In this document: positions 6,524 through 6,700 of the stretch, piece after piece | Layout: the number at the start of each line of letters is the position of its first letter | Numbering within the stretch: the first letter of the stretch is position 1 | Assembly: GCA_039189655.1 (NCBI GenBank) | Contig: JBCCYN010000192.1 | Span: forward strand, 1 to 6,700 | Direction of reading: 5' to 3' | Source of the DNA: Acuticoccus sp039189655 | GTDB taxonomy: Bacteria > Pseudomonadota > Alphaproteobacteria > Rhizobiales > Amorphaceae | Length of the DNA stretch: 6,700 nucleotides | The notes under the pieces: generated by a model | Told to the model about the DNA's origin: nothing | The model's input: only the letters and a program-made list of their open reading frames with translations | The model's database searches: none | Translations under genes and position numbers: made by a program

Positions 6524-6700
6524 CCGCCACCCTTGCCCAGCGAACGCAAACGGACGTTCTTGATGTGGACGTGGCAGTCACACGCTGCCGGCGCGAGGGG
6601 TCGCTCGGCACACTCGTCCTTGATTGGCCGGAACAGTTCGCTCGCGTGCGGGCGGGCCAATTCGTGATGCTGAAGAGCTTGGCGCGGGGCGCGCCGCTGC
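6520..6700 (+). CDS. PyrK-like flavin oxidoreductase (ferredoxin-reductase family), N-terminal fragment
   Basis: Sixty codons are visible before the right edge. Two short beta-strand-like stretches (DVAVTRCRREG at 17-27 and GTLVLDWPE at 30-38) are followed by RAGQFVMLK (44-52) and GAPL (57-60). The pattern x-x-PGQF-V/L-M-L ... PLLRRP is the start of the FAD-binding beta-barrel of the ferredoxin-NADP reductase superfamily. It is closest in spacing to PyrK, the electron-transfer subunit of type 1B dihydroorotate dehydrogenase, which passes electrons from dihydroorotate oxidation to NAD. The FAD-binding R-x-x-S/T motif, the NAD domain and the PyrK cysteine cluster would lie beyond the window, so another reductase of the same fold remains possible. 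The GTG at 6520-6522 shares GTGA with the upstream stop, and AAGG sits 5 bp before it. This indicates an operon with the amidohydrolase. Confidence 0.55.
   Translation, partial: MTATLAQRTQTDVLDVDVAVTRCRREGSLGTLVLDWPEQFARVRAGQFVMLKSLARGAPL

Overview
The window is GC-rich (I count about 63% GC in the first 360 bases, and the rest looks similar). Almost all of it is bacterial coding sequence. The gene content points to a Gram-negative proteobacterium: a lipid A biosynthesis gene (lpxA), a bacterial periplasmic alpha-2-macroglobulin with an N-terminal PAN/apple domain, a DUF3299 protein and an acetylpolyamine-amidohydrolase/HDAC-family enzyme. I see no tRNA, rRNA, CRISPR array or insertion sequence.

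Layout. Reading leftward on the minus strand from about 5.33 kb are a DUF3299 exported protein (4619-5326), a 1364-codon alpha-2-macroglobulin reading frame (419-4513), and the first 127 codons of lpxA (start at 382, running off the left edge). Reading rightward on the plus strand are an HDAC/acetylpolyamine amidohydrolase (5495-6523) and the first 60 codons of a PyrK-like flavin/ferredoxin-reductase-family subunit (from 6520), whose start overlaps the amidohydrolase stop. The two sets diverge from a 168-bp intergenic region. That region carries a perfect 6-3-6 inverted repeat and a weak sigma70-like promoter on the plus strand.

The main observation is at about 488-491. The alpha-2-macroglobulin frame reads normally up to the FPY that precedes the family's thioester motif (GC-x-EQ, or a degenerate form). 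It then switches, in frame, to 23 residues that look like the C-terminal tail of FabZ (beta-hydroxyacyl-ACP dehydratase). lpxA, the usual downstream neighbour of fabZ, starts 36 bp after the stop. So the left ~490 bp look like the end of an lpxD-fabZ-lpxA block, joined directly to a truncated alpha-2-macroglobulin gene. Either a deletion/rearrangement fused two loci or the contig is chimeric. I consider the chimera at least as likely, because the FabZ tail and LpxA look gammaproteobacterial.

Functionally, the genes do not form one evident pathway. The alpha-2-macroglobulin would be a periplasmic protease trap, but as written it lacks its thioester and C-terminal domains. DUF3299 is an exported protein of unknown role. 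The amidohydrolase would deacetylate polyamines or similar N-acetyl amines, and it is translationally coupled to the PyrK-like gene. I found no convincing new defence or mobile system here.
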